From assembly GCA_031430035.1 (NCBI GenBank), contig JANPAS010000109.1:1-9564 (forward strand): DNA of 9,564 bases, in the 5' to 3' direction. The stretch comes from JASGCK01 sp031430035. Its GTDB lineage: Bacteria > Pseudomonadota > Gammaproteobacteria > Burkholderiales > Burkholderiaceae_C. Positions 6,985 through 9,564 of the stretch are shown piece by piece. Below the pieces are notes generated by a model, which was not told the DNA's origin, did not search any database, and saw only the letters and a program-made list of their open reading frames with translations. The translations under genes were made by a program, and so were the position numbers. The first letter of the stretch is position 1. Each line of letters starts with the position of its first letter.

Positions 6985-7680
6985 TTACGCAGCCACACTT
7001 TGTAAATCTATACGTGCACCTACACCCATGGTGGAGGACACTGCAGCCTTGCGCAGGTAAACACCTTTGCTTGAAGCTGGTTTTGCTTTTGTTAAAGCCT
7101 CTAAGAGCGCAGCCAAGTTACCTTGGATTTGCTCTGTAGTAAACGAGCGGCGACCCAAGGTCGAATGCACGATACCTGCTTTATCAACGCGAAATTGCAC
7201 TTGACCTGCTTTAGCGTTTTTAACTGCCGTAGCAACGTCAGGCGTAACCGTACCGACTTTAGGGTTAGGCATCAAACCGCGTGGACCAAGGATCTGGCCG
7301 AGCGTACCAACCACACGCATGGCGTCTGGAGCAGCAATCACCACATCAAACGGCATATCACCTGCTTTGACCATGGCGGCCAAATCATCCATACCTACGA
7401 TGTCAGCGCCAGCAGCTCTAGCTTCTTCAGCTTTAGCGCCTTGGGCAAACACCGCAACGCGAACCGTTTTCCCTGTCCCATTTGGCAGCACAACCGCGCC
7501 GCGAACGACTTGGTCCGACTTCTTGGCGTCGATACCGAGTTGTACAGCCACGTCAATGGATTCGTCGAACTTAGCAGTAGCGTACTGCTGCACTAACGCA
7601 AGCGCCTCGCCGATTGGGTACAACTTGTTGCTATCGATTTTTCCTGCGGAAAGTTTTTGTTTTTTTGTTAGTTTGGCCAT
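6985..7680 (-). CDS. rplA: 50S ribosomal protein L1
   Basis: L1 binds helices 76-78 of 23S rRNA, forms the mobile L1 stalk that helps release E-site tRNA, and in E. coli represses translation of its own rplKA mRNA. The protein has 231 residues, close to E. coli (234). It begins MAKLTKKQKLSAGKID; the family core is visible as QILGPRGLMPNPKVGTVT at about 127-144, followed by the AKAGQVQFRVDKAGIVHSTLGR region. The ATG at 7680 lies two bases after the rplK stop, and its ribosome binding site GGAGG (7691-7695) is inside the end of rplK, so translation of the two genes is probably coupled. That agrees with control of both from one site upstream of rplK. A 193-base gap follows before rplJ. Confidence 0.99.
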   Translation of the reverse strand: MAKLTKKQKLSAGKIDSNKLYPIGEALALVQQYATAKFDESIDVAVQLGIDAKKSDQVVRGAVVLPNGTGKTVRVAVFAQGAKAEEARAAGADIVGMDDLAAMVKAGDMPFDVVIAAPDAMRVVGTLGQILGPRGLMPNPKVGTVTPDVATAVKNAKAGQVQFRVDKAGIVHSTLGRRSFTTEQIQGNLAALLEALTKAKPASSKGVYLRKAAVSSTMGVGARIDLQSVAA

Positions 7681-7682
7681 GA

Positions 7683-8114
7683 TTACACGCCCTCCACATT
7701 CACACCCATGGAGCGAGCAGAACCAGCAATCGTACGAACAGCCGCATCCATATCGGCAGCAGTCAAGTTTTTCATTTTTGCAGTTGCAATGGCTTCTAGC
7801 TGTGCACGCGTAATTTTGCCCACTTTGTCAGTGTGCGGACGTGCAGAACCTTTAACAAGATTGATTGCTTTTTTAATCATATAAGTGGCAGGCGCGGTGC
7901 CCATCACAAACGTGAAGCTCTTGTCAGCAAATGCGGTAATCGTGACGGGCACTGGCATGCCAGGCTCCATACCTTGGGTCTGCGCGTTAAACGCTTTGCA
8001 GAACTCCATGATGTTCAAACCACGTTGACCCAGAGCTGGGCCAATAGGTGGCGACGGGTTGGCTTTACCTGCTGGAACTTGCAGCTTAATAAAACCGACA
8101 ATTTTCTTTGCCAT
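7683..8114 (-). CDS. rplK: 50S ribosomal protein L11
   Basis: L11 binds the GTPase-associated region of 23S rRNA at the stalk base, beside L10. It is needed for RelA activation by uncharged tRNA and is the site of thiostrepton action. The protein has 143 residues, near the E. coli length (142). The N-terminal domain (MAKKIVGFIKLQVPAGKANPSPPIGPALGQ in two adjoining stretches) has the conserved proline-rich loop at about 20-26. The C-terminal rRNA-binding domain from about 72 includes TKMKNLTAAD-like sequence at about 111-120 and ends with IAGSARSMGV. The ATG at 8114 is preceded by AAGGA at 6 bases. rplA starts two bases after the stop, and the 133-base leader upstream probably carries the L1 control site. 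Confidence 0.99.
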   Translation of the reverse strand: MAKKIVGFIKLQVPAGKANPSPPIGPALGQRGLNIMEFCKAFNAQTQGMEPGMPVPVTITAFADKSFTFVMGTAPATYMIKKAINLVKGSARPHTDKVGKITRAQLEAIATAKMKNLTAADMDAAVRTIAGSARSMGVNVEGV

Positions 8115-8247
8115 AGTTTTTCCTTTTCGGGTTCAGACGTTTTAGGATCAGAAGAATATCCGCCTATAACTCCCCGTTTGGGTGAACGACTCTTACCTCA
8201 AACGCTACACCGAGTCGGTGAGTGCAGCATCAAATTTTTAAACTAAA
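8115..8247 (-). promoter_or_regulatory. rplK leader with competing hairpins, probable L1 control site
   Basis: The gap between nusG and rplK is non-coding. Three helices can be drawn in mRNA sense: CACCG/CGGTG around ACT (8208-8220), CGACTC/GAGTCG (8212-8217 with 8187-8192), and CGTTTG/CAAACG with an inner GGT/ACC (8199-8204 with 8175-8180). The second shares bases with the first and crosses the third, so they cannot all form as simple hairpins together. In E. coli, L1 represses rplKA by binding a structured site in the rplK leader. The position fits, but the L1 motif itself is not proven here. Confidence 0.5.
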
Positions 8248-8847
8248 TTAAGCTTTTTCAACTTGAGAGAACTCAAGCTCCACTGGCGTAGAACGACCAA
8301 AAATGGTCACCGCCACACGTAGCTTATTCTTCTCGTAATTAGCCTCTTCAACCGTGCCATTGAAGTCCGCAAATGGACCTTCTTTCACGCGGACGTATTC
8401 ACCCACGGTAAATTCAACCTTATGACGCGGGTGATGCGCACCATCGCTCATTTGATCAACAATTTTTTGCACTTCGGCTTGGCTAATTGGCACGGGCTGG
8501 TTACGCCCACCACCCACAAAACCTGTCACCTTGTTTGTATGCTTAACCAGATGCCAAGACTCATCATCCATGATCATCTCAACCAAAACGTAGCCTGGGA
8601 AGAACTTACGCTCAGTCGTTTTGCGCTGACCATTCTTCATCTCCACCACTTCTTCGGTGGGAACCATGATGCGGCCAAACTTGGACTCTACGCCCGCACG
8701 AACGACGCGCTCCATGATATTGCGTTCAACCGCTTTTTCCATGCCCGAATAAGCATGAACAACGTACCAGCGCATATCAGGATTTGCTGGCGCAGCCAAC
8801 TTACCATCCACAGGTGCTAAGGCCTCAACCATTGCTGCATCACTCAT
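8248..8847 (-). CDS. nusG: Transcription termination/antitermination factor NusG
   Basis: NusG rides on RNA polymerase, suppresses pausing, and through its KOW domain contacts Rho or ribosomal protein S10. From the ATG at 8847 the protein has 199 residues. The first 24 are a variable tail. The NGN domain runs from RWYVVHAYSGMEKAV (about 26) through the hallmark KFFPGYVLVEM (81-91) to about 118; the KOW domain at about 147-199 includes VGEYVRVKEGPFADFNGTVEE and ends SQVEKA. An in-frame ATG at 8859 would add four residues but would lie 12 bases inside secE without a ribosome binding site, so 8847 is preferred. This ATG overlaps the secE stop by one base (TAATG), which suggests translational coupling. 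A 133-base leader follows before rplK. Confidence 0.98.
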   Translation of the reverse strand: MSDAAMVEALAPVDGKLAAPANPDMRWYVVHAYSGMEKAVERNIMERVVRAGVESKFGRIMVPTEEVVEMKNGQRKTTERKFFPGYVLVEMIMDDESWHLVKHTNKVTGFVGGGRNQPVPISQAEVQKIVDQMSDGAHHPRHKVEFTVGEYVRVKEGPFADFNGTVEEANYEKNKLRVAVTIFGRSTPVELEFSQVEKA

Positions 8848-9230
8848 TATTTTTTCCATCCCAAAATAAGGTCATAGAGCACCCACTCTAAAGTTTTGTC
8901 CGTAATCCACAGCATCAAAGCCATGAGAACCACAAACCCGAATACGTAAAGCGTCAACTGAATGGCTTCCTTGCGGCTAGGCCAAACCACCTTTTTTAGT
9001 TCACGCCAAGAGTCGCGAAATAATGCGACTAATTCTTTACCCGACTCAGACAGAAGGTACAGAACGACAGCAATTGCAAGCCCAGCAATTAAAATAAGCC
9101 ATTGAGCGAGTGCGCCCTGCTTATCCAACAGGTAAAAGCCTGCGACAGCCGCAAGCGCCAAAAGCAAAGCCCCATAGACTTTGCCCTTATCCGCGAACGT
9201 GTTAACAGTTTGTACTGGTTGATTGGCCAC
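8847..9230 (-). CDS. secE: Preprotein translocase subunit SecE (GTG start)
   Basis: SecE clamps the SecY channel of the inner-membrane Sec translocon. The protein has 127 residues, the long three-helix form also found in E. coli. Likely membrane segments are at about 18-35, 43-60 and 93-110. The conserved cytoplasmic amphipathic stretch DSWRELKKVVWPSRKEA (73-89) precedes the last helix, and the end DLILGWKK is typical of Betaproteobacteria. The start is a GTG at 9230 (MANQPVQTV), preceded only by a weak AGAAAG-like ribosome binding site; no better in-frame ATG is available upstream of the first helix. The gene begins 46 bases after tRNA-Trp and overlaps nusG by one base. Confidence 0.97.
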   Translation of the reverse strand: MANQPVQTVNTFADKGKVYGALLLALAAVAGFYLLDKQGALAQWLILIAGLAIAVVLYLLSESGKELVALFRDSWRELKKVVWPSRKEAIQLTLYVFGFVVLMALMLWITDKTLEWVLYDLILGWKK

Positions 9231-9255
9231 AAATTCTTTCTATTTACTTCATAAA

Positions 9256-9279
9256 CCACGAATCAGGATTGAATCGTGG
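9256..9279 (-). promoter_or_regulatory. Hairpin that includes the tRNA-Trp CCA end
   Basis: In mRNA sense CCACGA (starting with the encoded CCA of the tRNA) can pair with TCGTGG 12 bases downstream, a perfect 6-bp stem. No U-tract follows, so it is not a terminator. It might shape 3' processing of the tRNA from the polycistronic transcript, but it could be chance. Confidence 0.35.
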
Positions 9280-9352
9280 CAGGGGCGGAGGGCCTCGAAC
9301 CCCCAACCTTCGGTTTTGGAGACCGACACTCTGCCAATTGAGCTACGCCCCT
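9277..9352 (-). tRNA. trpT: tRNA-Trp (anticodon CCA)
   Basis: The 76-base gene folds as a standard cloverleaf. The acceptor stem is AGGGGCG/CGCCCCT, the D arm holds AGCTC...GAG, the anticodon stem is TCGGT/ACCGA with loop CTCCAAA, and the T arm is GGGGG-TTCGAGG-CCCTC. The anticodon CCA is at 9317-9319, so it reads the tryptophan codon UGG. The discriminator base is G, as usual for bacterial tRNA-Trp, and the 3' CCA is encoded. It lies 10 bases after tuf and 46 before secE, with no terminator between, so it is very probably cut out of the operon transcript by RNase P and 3' nucleases. Confidence 0.98.
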
Positions 9353-9362
9353 ACTTTTATCT

Positions 9363-9564
9363 TTAAGCCAAAATCTTAGCCACAACGCCAGATCCGACGG
9401 TACGACCACCTTCGCGAATCGCAAAGCGCAAGCCCTCTTCCATCGCAATCGGGTTGATGAGTTTCACGGTGATTCCCGTGTTATCGCCTGGCATCACCAT
9501 CTCTTTGCCTTCTGGGAGTTCGATCGCACCCGTTACGTCCGTTGTACGGAAGTAGAACTGTGGG
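9363..9564 (-). CDS. tuf: Elongation factor Tu, C-terminal end (runs off the right edge)
   Basis: EF-Tu delivers aminoacyl-tRNA to the ribosome as a GTP complex. Only the last 66 complete codons and the TAA stop are in the window, so the start and the G domain are not visible. The translated part is domain III: QFYFRTTDVTGAIELPEG, then VKLINPIAMEEGLRFAIREGG, ending RTVGSGVVAKILA. The alanine of RFAIREGG, a known kirromycin-resistance position in E. coli (A375), is unchanged. tRNA-Trp follows 10 bases after the stop, too close for a terminator, so tuf is likely the upstream gene of the same transcript. Betaproteobacteria usually carry a second tuf copy in the str operon; that cannot be checked here. 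Confidence 0.97.
   Translation of the reverse strand, partial: PQFYFRTTDVTGAIELPEGKEMVMPGDNTGITVKLINPIAMEEGLRFAIREGGRTVGSGVVAKILA

Noticed and set aside
7319..7813. Plus-strand open frame of 164 codons opposite rplA and rplK
   Set aside because: It lies wholly antisense to two conserved ribosomal genes, has no ribosome binding site that I can see, and has low-complexity content expected of a shadow frame.
8234..8261. Possible promoter before rplK (TTGAAA at 8256-8261, AAAAAT 16 bases on)
   Set aside because: The -35 matches 5 of 6 and the -10 only 4 of 6 in an AT-rich stretch, with a short spacer. E. coli has a promoter upstream of rplK, so it is conceivable, but the sequence is not enough to call it.
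8248..8859. Longer nusG starting at 8859 (MEKIMSD...)
   Set aside because: This start lies inside secE with no ribosome binding site; the 8847 ATG forms the usual stop-start overlap with secE.

Overview
The window is a conserved core operon read entirely from the minus strand. In transcription order it holds tuf (3' end only), tRNA-Trp, secE, nusG, rplK, rplA, rplJ, rplL, rpoB and rpoC (first 501 codons only). This order, with tRNA-Trp between tuf and secE, is typical of Betaproteobacteria. RpoB is about 1381 residues, longer than the 1342 of E. coli, and its sequence blocks, including the VHVTHYGR segment, resemble my recollection of Burkholderiales, probably Comamonadaceae or a close relative. 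Base composition looks moderate rather than the high GC usual in that family. The assignment is by eye, without a database search.

Layout from the right edge (transcription start side) to the left: tuf C-terminus (9363-9564), tRNA-Trp with encoded CCA (9277-9352), secE with a GTG start (8847-9230), nusG overlapping secE by one base (8248-8847), a 133-base leader with competing hairpins (8115-8247), rplK (7683-8114), rplA two bases later (6985-7680), a 193-base leader with several hairpins (6792-6984), rplJ with a TTG start (6294-6791), rplL (5883-6254), a 196-base gap with a terminator-like attenuator and two further perfect hairpins (5687-5882), rpoB (1541-5686), and rpoC running off the left edge (1-1503). 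Almost every base is accounted for.

The genes supply the core of gene expression: EF-Tu and tRNA-Trp for elongation, SecE for the Sec translocon, NusG for transcription elongation and its coupling to translation, L11/L1/L10/L12 for the ribosomal stalks, and the two large RNA polymerase subunits. The regulation visible in the sequence lies in the non-coding gaps. The leaders before rplK and rplJ sit where L1 and L10-L12 repress their own mRNAs in E. coli. The hairpin after rplL sits where E. coli partly terminates transcription so that ribosomal proteins outnumber polymerase subunits.

I found no new system, mobile element, CRISPR array or foreign gene. The observations most worth checking are RNA-level: a possible pseudoknot in the rplJ leader, a 15-nt complementarity between that leader and the rplL-rpoB attenuator, mutually exclusive hairpins in the rplK leader, and an 18-bp perfect palindrome inside rpoB.
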